Shown: positions 1 to 12,836, counted from the stretch's first letter. The stretch: DNA of 64,000 bases from Tubulanus polymorphus (GCF_964204645.1 NC_134028.1:9651001-9715000), one strand, 5' to 3'. Translations and numbers: made by a program. Notes: generated from the letters alone by a model not told the origin.

Positions 1-642
1 GGCACTCATTTGTACTTTAATGCAACTTAGAATTCAAATCTATTTGCTATTTTGGCGCCGTTTTACGTTAGTTGTCTTGTTTATTTCTATATCTTTATCT
101 ATTAATCAATTTAGATGAGTAATGATCAAAACTTACAAATAACAAACAAACCTAATGGAATACCAATTTACTGTGCGAATACGTGGAACTGACCATAGTC
201 ATTGGGGAGCCAGGGGCGGGTGATCTGGCAAGCCCCGGGTAGGCGGTCGACACCTTACATGTCAGTATAGTCTACAGAACCGACCTTCTCGTTAACTGGC
301 GGAATTTCATCTAGACATTTTCCAACTTGGTTGGATATTTTACTACAAGATATTTCACCACTTACAATGAATTCTTGTATAACGTAATATATTGATGTTT
401 AATGAAGGTACATTAAAAATTTCATGCAATAATAAACTGAGTAAATTGTGTTAGAGTTCTGAGAATAGATTTATGATTTGGTTCGAACAATAAATCTAAC
501 AAATGAATGACTAAAGTTTGATTAATTCCCCAATTCATGCGACAACACAAAGTCTGTTCTAGTACATTTTCAGACAGATAGTGCACTCCCAGACAGTCAA
601 TAAATACACCCTCAGATAATCGACATTTTATCCGCATGAATT
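1..642. other. Left edge, no gene recognised
   Basis: I see no supported gene. Around 185-260 there is a GC-richer patch whose motif GAACTGNCATAGTCA recurs near 2214 and 3831, so a short dispersed repeat is likely. The stretch just before 643 is presumably the 5' region of the GPCR gene. Confidence 0.4.
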
Positions 643-1591
643 ATGAATTTAACTCAGATACAGATTGGTCGACCTCATAGCAGTTACATCGTTCTCATGC
701 TTGTGCTGAACAGATCTGGAATCTACCGTACTTTGTCACTGGTAATTCTGCCTACCCTGTTCCTGCTTGGAACCTTTGGAAATTCGGCTACTTTCTTGAT
801 AATGATAAGTCGCCGATTCCGCAATTTATCCTTCGCAAACTATCTTATCGTTTTGTCTTTGAGTGATTCTATGTTCTGTATCAATTATACACTGATGCCC
901 GTTGTACAGTTTGTTCTCTTCCACATTAAAGATGGTCCTATATTCATCATGAATTCACTCATGACTTGTCAAATCTATGGATTTATAATGACACTTGCAG
1001 TCATCGATAGTTCGTGGTTAATAGTAGCAATATCTCTAGAACGTGCGGCAGTTGTGCTCTTCCCGTTCACATCTCGTTTGATATGTACACCGAGATTCGC
1101 TAGATTTGCTACATTGATGATAACTGCAGTGAATGTACTGGTTATATATTTTAGCCCTGCTTTGTCGATGCATTTCCCTGATCCTTTTTTTTGGATGTTA
1201 CTATGAATTAAAAGACCTAAAAAGATATTTCACCATATTTGTCATCCACGTTTATCTTCTACCGTTAACTTCGATTATAACATCAAATTCGGTTATAATA
1301 GTTCAGTTATTCAGAGGTTCCAAAATGGTTTCGTCTGATCTGAAAACTACAAAATCAAAACGCACAACCATAATGCTTGTAACGGTTTCACTCGCATTTG
1401 CAATATTTACACTTCCAAATGCTATTACTACATTTTTACCAATCTCACTGGAACTGAAAGGATTTCTATATGACATTTTCACACACTTCCATGTTTGTAA
1501 CTTTGTGGTTAATTTCTACATATATCTTTTACTGGGACGAGAAATTCGTGAATATTTCTGTATGAAAATATGCTGTAGAACGGTCAAATAA
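643..1591 (+). pseudogene. Single-exon class A (rhodopsin-like) GPCR, frameshifted
   Basis: Two overlapping reading frames together give a seven-helix receptor. The first (643-1206) starts MNLTQ, with a likely N-glycosylation site. It holds TM1 with GNSATFL, TM2 with LSLSDSMF, a Cys before TM3, and the TM3 end SLERAAVVLFP, where ERA stands in place of DRY. The second frame (from about 1187 to 1591) supplies the ECL2 cysteine (GCYYE), TM5, a Lys/Arg-rich third loop, TM6 with FTLPNAI, and TM7 NFYIYLLLGREIREYF, a variant of NPxxY followed by helix 8. The break falls at an 8-T run (1185-1192), so it is either a real one-base indel or an assembly error. The ligand is unknown; peptide receptors of the FMRFamide type look broadly similar. 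Absence of introns is common for invertebrate peptide GPCRs and also fits a retrocopy. Confidence 0.75.
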
Positions 1592-1903
1592 CCTCTAATT
1601 GTATATCCTCGCCGTGAAGTTAAATTTCACAAGAAATGTTATAAATATTTCAGGACGCAAATTTTCCGTAAGTAGGCGTGTTTTGCAGTTTAAACAGCAT
1701 TTATTTGTCTATTCCATATTTTTCTTTTTCAATTCCATGGTTTATAAACAATTTTAGTTTAGTGAGCGCCACCGATCCACTGCCAAGTTTTTTATTATTC
1801 ATACCTTTTTAGATTATGTAAAATATCAAGGTATTAGAATGGTAAATGAAATACCTTAAACAAAGGATATATATTTTCTATATTCAAATACGCGAAAACA
1901 GTT

Positions 1904-2590
1904 CTACGCAGCCAGAGACTGAGGCAAAGACAGATATGTTTTGTTATGGCCAGGCACCCCGAGACACACTGACATTTATTATTTTAACAAAAAGAATATT
2001 ACGTCATATGCGGAAAGATATAGAAATCACACTCACATGAAAACGAGTACACAAAAATACGGGAACATCTTGGATTATCAGAGGCCGTTGCCATGGCAAC
2101 CAAAGATGTTCGTTAATTTATGTCTCGAAAATATATAGTTTAGTGTGAACTGCCACACTAATGGACGAAGAAAATAATGGTGTTTTACAATGTGAACGCT
2201 GCAAATTATGCTGAACTGCCATAGTCACTTGGGTGCAAAGGTTACAGTTAAATGATGCAGCTCTGCCGGGTTGGAGCCGGAGGGGTCGGTGGGTGGTCAA
2301 ACACGTCTACCTATTGAGATGGTTGTCTACGAAGAGAGAGAAAAGACATAAGAGAAAGGGTCTGATTGGCTTGCGGATAGCCAATCAGAGCCCCCTTTAC
2401 TCACAAGTTAGATGGCGCTAGCGCGAGGTCCTCGGTCTCGCCGCACAGATACAATTGTCCCCCGTTCGATGGACGATTGCCCTACGCAGCCAGAGACTGA
2501 GGCAAAGACAGATATGTGGTGTTATGGCCAGGTGCCCGAGACACAATGACATTTATTATTTTAACAAAAGGAATATTACGTCATATGCGG
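1904..2590. repeat. Pair of ~110-bp direct repeats with a hairpin between
   Basis: Positions 1904-2013 recur almost unchanged at 2482-2590, 578 bp apart, both beginning CTACGCAGCCAGAGACTGAG and ending GTCATATGCGG. Between them lies an inverted repeat at about 2361-2387 (CTGATTGGCT with AGCCAATCAG). The unit sits directly upstream of the BEL/Pao remnant and may be part of its or another element's LTR or leader; no coding capacity is seen. Confidence 0.6.
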
Positions 2591-2639
2591 TGTAACGGGT
2601 CTCGTATAGAGTTTACCGTCGGTAATTAGTGTAATGTAT

Positions 2640-3824
2640 AGATGTATGCCAGATCCCCCACCACTGCCATCATGCAGAGTTTCGGAATGACCAGCCTTTT
2701 ATTTCACTGGTATTGACTATTATGGACCTCTTTGGTTAGAGGATGGTCGTAAAAGCTGGGTTTGTTTATTCACCTGCGCAGTAACTCGCGCAGTCCATTT
2801 AGATGTTGTAACAGATAATACTACCGAATCTTTTCTTTTTTGTTTCAGACGATTCGCTGCCAGGAGATCCGTGCCAAGGAAGCTACTCTCCGACAATGCT
2901 TCTACCTTTATCGGCGCAAACTCAGAATTGAGGCGAATATTTGATGATTTGCGTGTTCGTCAGTACATATCGAAGCGGCGTATTGATTGGCAGTTCATCA
3001 CAAAGCGGGCTCCTTGGCAGGGTGGCTTCTGGGAGCGAATGGTCGGACTCACAAAGTCTTCTTTGAAGAAGTTACTAGGTAGATCGTCTGTATCGTTAGA
3101 TGAATTGTATACAGTACTCACTGAGGTCGAGGCGAACCTCAATGATCGCCCTTTGATGTATGTTTCTTTTGATATCAATGATGATATTGTTTTGACTCCT
3201 TCACATTTGGTCTGCGGGAGGCGCATCACTGCTTTGCCTTCTTGCAGTGATGTGGTTCCTAACGACCCAGATTTTATGCTAAATCAGTCCACATTGAGTT
3301 CTAGATATCGGTACATGTTACTTTGTTAGATCAGTTTTGGCAACGTTGGAAATCGGAGTACCTCACTGGGTTAAGTGAGACCCATAGATATATCGGTCAC
3401 GATGATTATATCAAAAAGGGCTCTGTTGTTATTATTCACGATGATAAGTTGCCCCGCCTTAAATGGCATTAGGGGATCATTTTGGATTTACATCAAAATA
3501 CACAAGACGGTAGAGTTAGATCTTGCACTATAAAGACATCTAAAGGTATAACGAACCGACCTGTTTCTAAGCTTGACCCTTTGGAGGTAGAATGCGATAT
3601 TTTTGATCAGAATGTAAATTCTAAATCAACAGATTCGGGTCGTAGACCTAATTCTATAGCCGTCTAGCTGCTGTCGCAGCCGGTAAAAAGATAAAACAAA
3701 TGTATGTGTTAGAAGATGATGAAAGATGATTAAAAATGATATCATAGTATTGTTGATGTTTAACATAAGTGTTCTTGTTTTGTAGTTTGTATTATTATGT
3801 TTCTTCTCATCAGTTGGCCGGGAG
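2640..3824 (+). pseudogene. BEL/Pao retrotransposon pol: integrase core plus C-terminal domain, decayed
   Basis: From about 2700 the frame reads FYFTGIDYYGPL (first catalytic Asp), then CAVTRAVHLDVV, then LLSDNAST (second Asp) and PWQGGFWERMV (catalytic Glu): a complete D,D,E integrase core of BEL/Pao type. Downstream, in another frame from about 3326, are LDQFWQRWKSEYL and, after a TAG at 3470, DGRVRSCTIKTSKG and RPVSKLDPLE, which match the DUF5641-like tail that closes BEL/Pao polyproteins. Breaks seen: a stop near 2690, a frameshift near 3320 and the TAG at 3470. The 5' part (gag, protease, RT, RNase H) is missing, so this is a truncated, inactive copy. Confidence 0.8.
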
Positions 3825-4070
3825 TGTCGCGAACTGTCATAGTCATCAACGGTGATCCGTGTCAACAACTATTCAACCGAATCGCATTTTTCAGTGCTTA
3901 CTATAAATATCTTGTCACGTATACTATTTTTGGTATTTAAGTCAAATCTATCGTACTCTACACACTTGTTGTCTATTCTGTGGTGGTGTTTGGTCGGGCG
4001 TCGCTGTCGCCGCACAATTTGGAGTCGTTCCTTTCGACAGAATCAATGACGGAAACTACATGTACTTCCA
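3825..4070 (+). mobile_element. Probable 3' LTR of the BEL/Pao copy (right end uncertain)
   Basis: A purine-rich tract (GGCCGGGAG) at 3816-3824 is followed by TGTCGCGAACTG, the usual polypurine-tract/LTR junction. A TATA-like TATAAATA follows at about 3902. No matching 5' LTR was found, so the right boundary is a guess. Confidence 0.4.
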
Positions 4071-4832
4071 TTACAGACAGGTCTCACCAAAGCAAGACCT
4101 CACCACCGTGAGTACATCCTTGCTTGTTTGGAGACAGGTGGGTGGGAGACAATCAAGCATTTATGACCATAGATTTCTCACTCGAGTGATTTGCCCCCAG
4201 ACTAACCTACAGTTGGCCAGTAAGGCTTGAAATTTAACGGGATTTGTGTAATGATAATGATGCAGATGCAATAATTCTAAAATCGGTAAATGGAGAGACC
4301 GTTGGCAGATAATCCGGCAATCTTTCTTATTATCCGGCAATCTTTCTTTGGTGGATTCACAATGGTTTTTGCCATCAGGTGCCAGTACGTCTATTTTCAA
4401 CATCATTTAAGTTAGAATTGAAACCACAAATTGACGAACAATTTTCGTGCAGTTCTATCTTTGTTACACGTGAAAAAGGCATAATTCATCAACCTTCTAC
4501 CTTAACCATGCTGAATCACATTTAAAACAAAAATATTAGACGCTGAATTTAACTTCAGAACGTTATGCAAGCAAATTGAGGGATTACCAAGAGTGAAGAA
4601 TTTGGGGTTTTATCCAGGAGATTTCTACCAAAGGGATGATAATCACAAGGGATATTTACCGCTCACCCATAAGAACGATGTACGTAACTGATAATTCCAA
4701 TTTGCATCAAAGTTAACCTCATGATTCACCGGAAGAAAAAATTCCCGGGATGAACCATCTGCTCTCATATCGGAAAATTAAATTGACGTAACACTAGTTG
4801 AAATCTTTTACATATCAACAAAGTCTTATTTA
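4071..4832. other. Intergenic, nothing recognised
   Basis: No coding frame, RNA gene or clear repeat is seen. A short direct duplication of TTATCCGGCAATCTTTCTT occurs at about 4308-4346. Confidence 0.4.
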
Positions 4833-5022
4833 CGGAAGAGGAAGGCGACCAACAACATTCTATTTTCAATTCAAAAAGTCGACTTTTCGAGTTTGTAAAT
4901 CGACTTTTCGAGTTATTAAGTCGACTTTCTAAATTCGAAAACTTTCTAAAATCGAATTATTAACACGAAAAGTCAACTTTTTAAACTGGAAATAGAATGT
5001 TGTTGGTCACATTGCTCTTCCG
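4833..5022. mobile_element. Fold-back MITE with ~58-bp inverted repeats and TTA flanks
   Basis: The left end CGGAAGAGGAAGGCGACCAA and the right end (complement CGGAAGAGCAATGTGACCAA) continue as inverted repeats for about 58 bp with few mismatches. The centre holds about three imperfect copies of a ~22-bp unit containing GTCGACTTTTCGAG. The element is flanked by TTA at 4830-4832 and 5023-5025, a 3-bp duplication typical of PIF/Harbinger insertions. No transposase is present. Confidence 0.75.
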
Positions 5023-5034
5023 TTATATACCATG

Positions 5035-6500
5035 CTATTGCAAGTTGCAAGTTAAATTGTGAATTCATATATTTGTCAGCTGTTCAGTAATATCACCATG
5101 AAGAGCCAGATCGGCACTATGACTCAAATAATCTCACATAAGTACTTTGTTATTCGCAGAAACACTTGTCTGTTGGACATTAATTCATAAATCTGAAAAA
5201 AGATGATCTATAGAGTAAAAAACCAATAAGTTCATAATGTTGTGGTGTTGTTTATCTGCTAGTGATGTGAATCCGCGTTGGGTTCTTGAACTAGCGTTGT
5301 GGTAATGATTTCTTTCGACGATGTTGCGAGGGACACTCTCTTATAGGTCGGATCTCAGTCCTTGGTCTTGACTTTCTTACAAGGCTCCCGGATATAACTA
5401 AACAATTTATCTAACAACTAAACAAGTTATCTATTCGTTTATTTTCTCTTACTTCTCTCTAGTAACGTGTGCAGGCCCTATTCCACACATGGCTTGGAAT
5501 TCATGGCTTGTGACGTACTTTATACGTCACAACATTCCTCCCATCCATGTATGGGCGATGACGTATCTGCACACGTCACAATTTTCTATAAATATATTTT
5601 TGCTCTCATTAGAGTCCATGGCCGCACCATATTAGGTTAACCTAGGTAGACACATACGTCACTCCCAGACTTGTTTATTTATATAATCTCTATTTATGTT
5701 TATGTATGACGTACATATCCACGCAGGTTGTCTGGTACTGCAACGCTGGCCATGAACTCCAGCTTCCGTGCAATACTTGTTGATATAGTTTAACCGCTGA
5801 TAACTGAACCCTACTAATATGTTCCCGAAAGCTTGTTGGTATAATTCATGAAAGCCCAATAATATATGTCCTAAAACTCTTCATAATAATATCAAACTCA
5901 CATACTATGTGAGTTTCCAAAATCAGCATTGTTAGTATTTGTATAAATTATTGATTGGCAAGATGGCCAAAAATGAGATTGATTTTCTGTTTCCAAAAGC
6001 AACACTACGACATTGCCAAATATATCTATGGAAATATCATATGGGATTTCGGTCAAATACAAAGGAAAATATCCTTAAAGATTTAGTGTGACTTTATTTA
6101 TCGTGCAGGCGACACTTTTTTTCGTCATCAGTAAGCCTTTTTATTCGTAAACTGCATACAATTTACCATATCAAATAATGGCATTATGATCTGCCGCATG
6201 ATATATTTAGATATAATCATAATTCACTAGGTTCATATGGTTTGAATCACTAGGAAAGTTCGCATTAAATACTCGATCTAGATTTTGTGATGGAGTATAC
6301 TTTGAAAAACGGTGTGCATAGTAACAATTTCTGTGGTCCTCAATACAGATTATGGATAGATATTAAACGCTTAGGCTTAATTTTAAGTAGCAGGTGGAAA
6401 TTTACGAAACAACGAATAAAGCGTTTTCCAACACCAGAATCATTTAAGTGTTTTTTCATTTCTGGTGATGAATTCGTATATAACTGGTTAGTTTGACAGA
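5035..6500 (+). repeat. 5' flank of metalloproteinase copy A, duplicated upstream of copy B
   Basis: Blocks at about 5038-5200, 5945-6065 and 6178-6480 recur in the same order upstream of copy B (16870-17040, 17075-17235 and 20040-20215). The duplication that produced the two genes therefore took at least 1.2 kb of upstream DNA with it. Copy A carries an insertion of about 720 bp (5215-5935) that copy B lacks, and copy B carries a different 2.8 kb insertion. Confidence 0.75.
5238..5534 (-). mobile_element. Putative LTR (minus orientation) inside the 5' flank insertion
   Basis: A 297-bp segment begins TGTTGTG and ends CACAACA, as an LTR should. It is followed by TTCCTCCCAT, which on the minus strand is a polypurine tract ATGGGAGGAA immediately before the LTR start. 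It lies wholly inside DNA present in copy A and absent from copy B. No coding region remains and no target duplication was found. Confidence 0.4.
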
Positions 6501-6539
6501 TGTTTGACTGGGCAGTTTGGTTGATGACAAACCCGCCAA

Positions 6540-9500
6540 ATGTATCGTAGGAACATGTTGTTGCTCTTACTCTTTTGCTCAGTTTTCACATCGAAAGTTT
6601 TAGGTAACCCTGTTATTCATTTGATTTATTTTGTTTAATTTGTCCATGGTAGCATTATGAGCGTAATATGTTTACTGCGCCCTCATTGCATAGTTCAGGC
6701 CTCGATAGTTATAGCCTATAGAAGCCAGTTTTTCCTAGTTAACCATTAAATCGAATGATTGAGGATTTACGTACGTAAAATATTTGACGCAATTACAACG
6801 ATGTCACTATAATATGGTTTCGTTTGCAATTGTCGCCTATCAACCAAGATGGACCTGGTTAGGTACGTAAGTAGAAAGGTGAGAATAAACATTTATTCCA
6901 TTAACACAGGTATTGATGAGAAGAATATAGTGATTCGCGATGTTACAAAACGAAGTCCGTCGGAGTCTGAAACTCATCCGGAGCTGTTAACATTTCGATT
7001 AGAATTTCCCGAAGACAACGTTATCTTACATCTGCAAAGACGAGACTCGTTAAATGTCCACCGGGCACCGGTCTTTGTAACTGGTGAAGATGGTGAATTA
7101 AAGAGATTACAAAGAGAACTACCGGTAAATATTAATTCAAGCTGCACGTAGACTTAGGCGTAAATTAAACATTGTATTGTGTAATCGTATATTGCATATA
7201 GGAAAGCGTACCGTACCAGTCAATAGACAAAAGTGCTGCGGTTACAGTAACTACAAAACTACTCGATAATGGACGCGTACAACGAAGTCTGGTTAGTTTT
7301 TTTGCAACTTGTCGCATCAAGTGTTCGAGTAAAGAAAAACTGGTGATGGATTGGCGGAACATTGTTCTGTACTAACAAGTTAGATTTTCACTTGAAATTG
7401 AAGTGCATTTTTATAGATGGGTACATTTGATGTGAATGGAGATGGGAATATGTACGTTATTAAAAGATCCGAGCAACCTGCATCAGATGATAAAAAAAGA
7501 GATATAACCGAGAAGGATGATGGGGTTATTCACACTATCACTCAACGGAATGTTTACAAACATTCAGGTTAGACCGGTTCAGACCATTAAAGAAACAGTC
7601 TTTATGTGTGTATTTACGAATAATTTTGTAGCCTTTGATGTGCAGAGTCCTTATGAATCCCTAATACAGGGATGTCTGTTTACTATTCCCATGAAGATAG
7701 AAAAGCTTTCTGTACATCTACGGAGAGAACATACGTAGTTTCTTCGTACAAATCCACTTTATTCATCACACCAGTTATTAATTTCTATCATATATTAAAT
7801 GTTTTCGAATAAATTCTTGAATACGATTAACTTCATATTTTTCAATTATTATTGTAGATGATATATTTAATTTCATTCTTGTTAATTATTTCGCTTTCTG
7901 TAGACGATGAAATTGATGTTTTTCGACGACAAACTATTAGTAATACAACTTACTACATCGAGCTTTTTGTAATGCTTGACTTCTCAACGTTTTCAAGGTA
8001 CGTCCCGGGAATTTCTTTCTAAACTATTGCGGCCATCAAAATTCCATGCATTCTACAAATTGTATTAGTTGTAAACGCTATAATTACTTGGTTTTAGTTT
8101 TAACCAACAAATGAAGAAGACAATTGAACATTATTCACAGGTTGTGAACGGAGTAAGTCAATGAATTGATTGTCTGCTTTTCTCAAATTCTTTTTGGTTC
8201 CATTTATGCAGCAAAATCTTTCAGATTGACCTGATATTCCGCTCTGTAAAAGATGCTAAATTACAAGTACGAATTCGGGTGACCGGGTTTTTCGTTGCTC
8301 AGGTATGATTGAATATATATACGTATAAATGATTTTCTTATAGATACGTAGGAAATTGATTAATACGATGCCCTGTGCTTTGTTTTTCAGAGTGCGGAAG
8401 ACGCCCCCTGGACCGATTCTAATCCGCTTAAGGTGGCAAATGAAAAAGGCTATGTCCTCACACCCCCTGACATAAAGTCTGAATTATTACCAAAATGGTT
8501 AGAGGAAAGAGCTGGTAAACTTCCTCCATACGACCATGTTCAATTGTATACAGGGTATGGAATACACTAGGAAGTATTGACGAATTTAGAAATTAATAGA
8601 TACAGTAAATAGTATTTTTCCAACACATCTGTAATTCATCCCTGTTGAATTTTAGGATCGCATTGTTGGGCAAAGATGGTTTCATCGGAGGTAATGATTC
8701 GTTTGATTTATCGCTTTAATTAGTATAACCATACATTGATATTGATGTTTTATTATCAAGATTTCGGAGGTTACAGAGAACAAAGGACTGTGACCGAATC
8801 GTTATTTTCTTTTTTGCCCTTCTAGGTGTATCAGGACAAATGTGTAATAATTATGCTTCACTAGTTCGTGCTGCACCCGATGATATTTTCAAAAGTGCAC
8901 CTGCTCATGAAATCGGTCACAGGTAACTATCATTTATGAAGTATTTTTCGGTTTATGCTGCATGGTATTCGTGTTTATTCATAATATTGTGTGTAAACAA
9001 TTTTCGATTATTTTATCAAATGCAGCTTAAAACAAGTGCTTTTGTTGCTGTAGCATAATATAAAGAATAGCTAAATTGCGGATTAAGAATAACCGTTTAA
9101 AATACGTTGTGAAAAAATAAATTTCTTGATTTAGCGCCACCGAAAAACAAACTTTCATATTGGCACCCCCCCCCCCCCCCGCAACGATGGATTGTCATTC
9201 CCACACACCTGTCAACCGCGGTTTAACCATTTCATAAATTGGCACGTTTTAAATTTGTGGCCCTAAAACAAAGTAACTTATTTGCATAGGCGCATCAAAA
9301 ACTAGTTGTTTTTTTTTAAGTCAACGTTTAAATTTTCTTCGTTGTTTTTTATATTCTGGCGTTCTATATAGCCTGTTGTTATGTGTTTGCTACGTTATGA
9401 TTCGAATCAGCCAACATATGTGCAAGTTCTGTATTTAATATAATTCAGGGAGGTGTGTGCCCTACGGAAACTAATGGTGATGGTTTCGATGTGACTGTTT

Positions 9501-11041
9501 AAAGAGTAAACGGGGATACTCTCCATTTTCCATTAGTCAGATTTCGCTTGAAATTGTTTCTTGAAATTGAGATTCGAAATTAGAAAATTTCAACCAATCT
9601 TGGGACGTTTTTCGATCAAATCTGGAAATTAGGGCTGTTTCTAGATTTATAAAGAAAACCTACGTTACCTAAAAACTCTTACAAATGTCGGGAAGTGCGT
9701 TCTGCGAAACATTTGGGCTAGATTATGCAAGTCATCAAATGTGGTAATTCTTTGAAATTCATCCTCTTCTTTTAAAAGTATTGACAAATAAGAAGCTTTT
9801 TAAGAAACGACGAATTAAGATTCGTTGAAATGATTTCACACAGTGGAGCCACCCGCTTCTTGCTTTTGCTTGACATGTGTTAAAAGATTGCATACTTTCT
9901 TTTATGTAGTTTGGGAGCCAAGCACGATGACGAATATGGCTCTGAATGCCCCCAAGATCAGGGTAGTGTGATGGGGGGTGGGCCACCTTACACATTCTCA
10001 AAATGTGCAATTAGAGACATGAAAGCAAAATTGAAAAGACTTAACGAGTAGGTTTTTGCGTTATACATGATGTAAGATGCTTGATATATGATATATACGT
10101 GTATACAATGCAATAGGCGTATTTTTGTATTATCTTTGAGGGAGAACAGGAACTGTTTACTAAATGAAGCAACTAGTGTAAAAAAATACGCTGAAATCAT
10201 CAAGAAACTTCCTGGACAATTTTACAATGCTGATGAACAATGCAAGATGAAAAATGGACCTGATTCGGTGAATTGCGTTCCGCCAGTACGTATTTTACAG
10301 GGAATAGATACCCTAGCAGGGGCGGATTTAGGGGTGGACTCAGAGGTCTGGACCCCTGCCATCCCAGTGAGGTAGCCCTTTTCGTCAAGATAGAGAATGT
10401 TAAATCCTGCAAACTTGACACTCGTTCCTCGGAAATTGCAACTTTTCTGATGCATTCCTTCAAAAATATCTAAACCCGAGGTAAGAGCCACACGGAACCC
10501 GAATTGAGGTCTTTGACTTGGCTGCATTATTCGGGAAATGCCTTTTCTTTTGGACTCCGGCATTCCAATTTACTTGGGCCGTCCCTGGCTAGTTCCTACA
10601 GAATTGACATGACTTGTGAAATTAAGTAACTTGTTGTTCGTAGGGAGCGACATGAAGGATAAAACAATTCTGATATGCAGATCTTCTGGATCAAATACTT
10701 ATTTACGTATGTATTCGGTTTCAAAGTTAAAATCGTCAAAATCTATTTATAATTTATGAATACAGGATGTAAAGAGATTTAACCCATGTGATCTGCTTAT
10801 GTGCACAAATCCTAAAAAGAAATGTATCGCAGGTAAACGTCCTCCTGCGTACGGAACATCGTGCGGGAACAAAAAGGTAAACGTCATTGCTAGATATATA
10901 CAAAATCAAATTTGCCTCTACTGATGTTGTTAATGGTTGCACCGATGTAGATTTATTGTATTCCTTTACTTATCTTTTTTTTTATTTCAGTGGTGCATCC
11001 GAGGAAAATGTGTGTTTAATGAGGAAGCGCCAGAACGTTAA
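6540..11041 (+). CDS. Secreted ADAMTS-like zinc metalloproteinase (M12B), copy A, 14 exons
   Basis: Exons by splice sites and frame: 6540-6603, 6910-7124, 7202-7291, 7417-7567, 7904-7997, 8098-8152, 8225-8302, 8391-8554, 8656-8690, 8826-8922, 9910-10047, 10141-10285, 10766-10876, 10991-11041, giving 495 residues. It opens with a hydrophobic signal peptide (MYRRNMLLLLLFCSVF), then a propeptide to about residue 180. The catalytic domain starts near YYIELFVMLDFS and has the full zinc site HEIGHSLGAKHD at about 343-354 and the Met-turn SVMGGG at about 367. A cysteine-rich region follows (NADEQCKMKNG, PPAYGTSCG, WCIRGKCV) and matches the ADAMTS cysteine-rich module. No thrombospondin repeat, transmembrane helix or propeptide cysteine switch is seen, so this is a short secreted form. 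Intron 12 contains a transposon-like end near 10317. Substrate unknown. The start was chosen for the signal peptide and agreement with copy B. Confidence 0.88.
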
Positions 11042-12036
11042 ACGGTTTCAAAGCTGGTAGCCTACATCAATCAAATAACACAGTATAATTGTATTCATTT
11101 ATTCCCAGTGCATTATACGTCTGATTTATGTAACAAGAAATGGGAAATGGTTGCTTGCAAATTATTCATTTCATCTCATAAATACTTACGAATGTGAAAA
11201 AAATCTTTCGAAATCTTTTTTCTGACTGGAAATATTAAGATATAAAATGATAACTAAAAACACGGTTGTATTTTATTATTTGTATGGAACGCCTTCCCAG
11301 ATGTTTTGATACTTTCTCAATTTATATCAAAAATAGTGCTGATTTTTGGTCCTTAAGTCCTGAAACACCATTTCCTTTCAGCACAAATTCATACAAACGT
11401 GTCTATACTACAGAACACTTTGCGGACCAGTTTATGATGTAATGTGTGGCCCATAGAGCTTAATATCGATTAAGATTACGTAAGCTATTCGTGTCCAAAA
11501 TGCGGCAGGCGCACAATAGAAACTTACGCGTAGTCAACTTTTATTGTTGCCGACAAAGAGGACCGATATTTCGCAAATTGGATTCGGGAAGTTTTAACCT
11601 CCCAAGTTCAAATTACTAAAATTGTGACCTTCAGGGAGATTCTACGAAAAGCCGATCGTAATCAATTTTGGTTGAACTTGATACCACAATGCCCAATGGT
11701 TTGAATGTCAAAGTTGTAAATTATTTAAAACCGAAAGAAAACCCATTATTGGATCGAGTTTTTCCTAATGACACGAATAACTTGAAATATCCATTTAATG
11801 AAAGACTACACAAGACCAAGAACAACCTGATTTGATTCTGTTCGGAATCTATTCCTATATTTTCGTCATAATAATCGGATGCAGTATTTTTCATTGATTT
11901 ATCCAATAGCGTCATTTCAGCCATGGACTGTAAAGAAAAAACGTTACTGATTCCATGGTTAAGCTCATCTCCATGTACTATCGTTTGGGCGCCCCCACCA
12001 AAAGAAAGAAAAATGTCGAAATTTCTCTAAAAATCC

Positions 12037-12054
12037 GTTTTGGCGCGCCAAAAC
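12037..12054. promoter_or_regulatory. Perfect E2F-like palindrome
   Basis: GTTTTGGCGCGCCAAAAC is an 18-bp perfect palindrome containing the E2F-type core TTTGGCGC on both strands. Related sites lie close by at 11985 (TTTGGGCGCC) and 12066-12082 (GTTTTGGCGCCCCGCC). Binding is only inferred from the motif. Confidence 0.35.
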
Positions 12055-12808
12055 AAAGAATTTCCCGTTTTGGCGCCCCGCCAAAATGAACTGGCATATC
12101 ATTGGTTGATACTGTAATGAAAATTGGGCAAGAAAAATATCATGAATGAATTTGAATGGTAATGAATTTCTATAACTAAACGAACATTATTTTTCTTATA
12201 ACTAAGATCAACAGTGACTCTCTCGTTTATTAGGAAACACACAACTAGTGGAATAGGTTTGATATTTACACACATGTTGCAGGTATAAATTGTTTATCAG
12301 AATAGAAATAGTTAGTAATCCATAAAAGCCGAAATCAACATCGGCCCGAAACCCAGACCAAATCAATTCATAATTTATTGATTGAAACTACACTACAATA
12401 TATGTCTTTATTTGAATATTTTAATAAAACAATTTACTCTAATTAAATCTATTCCAAATCATAATACGTTCTTATCTGTAAATCTACTTAATCTCTCGAC
12501 TCAGCAGGTGCTTAAGAAAAGTTCTTAATAGGACAGATCCAGGTTTAAGCGTGGGGATGAAACAGTATCATGATGTTTGAATGCCAAAATAAATGCCTGG
12601 TGAAATAAATTCATATTTGTTGATTGTACGTCCATGTTTGTTCATTTTCAAAGCTGAATGACATTTGACGTTTACACACTGGTTGCATGTTAGGTTTGAA
12701 TCTTTCAGTGCATTATTTTCTATGTATCGGTTTTCAATTTACTACAATTCCAATCATCCTGAATGGCTTTGCAGAAAGCCTCTTATCGCTGATTTGCCGC
12801 TACAATTG

Positions 12809-12836
12809 GGGTTTTCTGTTTCTTCACAGAAAACCC
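12809..12836. other. Perfect 11-bp hairpin
   Basis: GGGTTTTCTGT and ACAGAAAACCC flank a 6-base loop. It lacks the histone 3' stem-loop consensus, and no adjacent gene explains it. Confidence 0.5.

Noticed and set aside
12809-12836. Histone mRNA 3' stem-loop
   Set aside because: Stem length and loop do not fit the 6-bp stem, 4-base loop consensus, and no histone gene is nearby.
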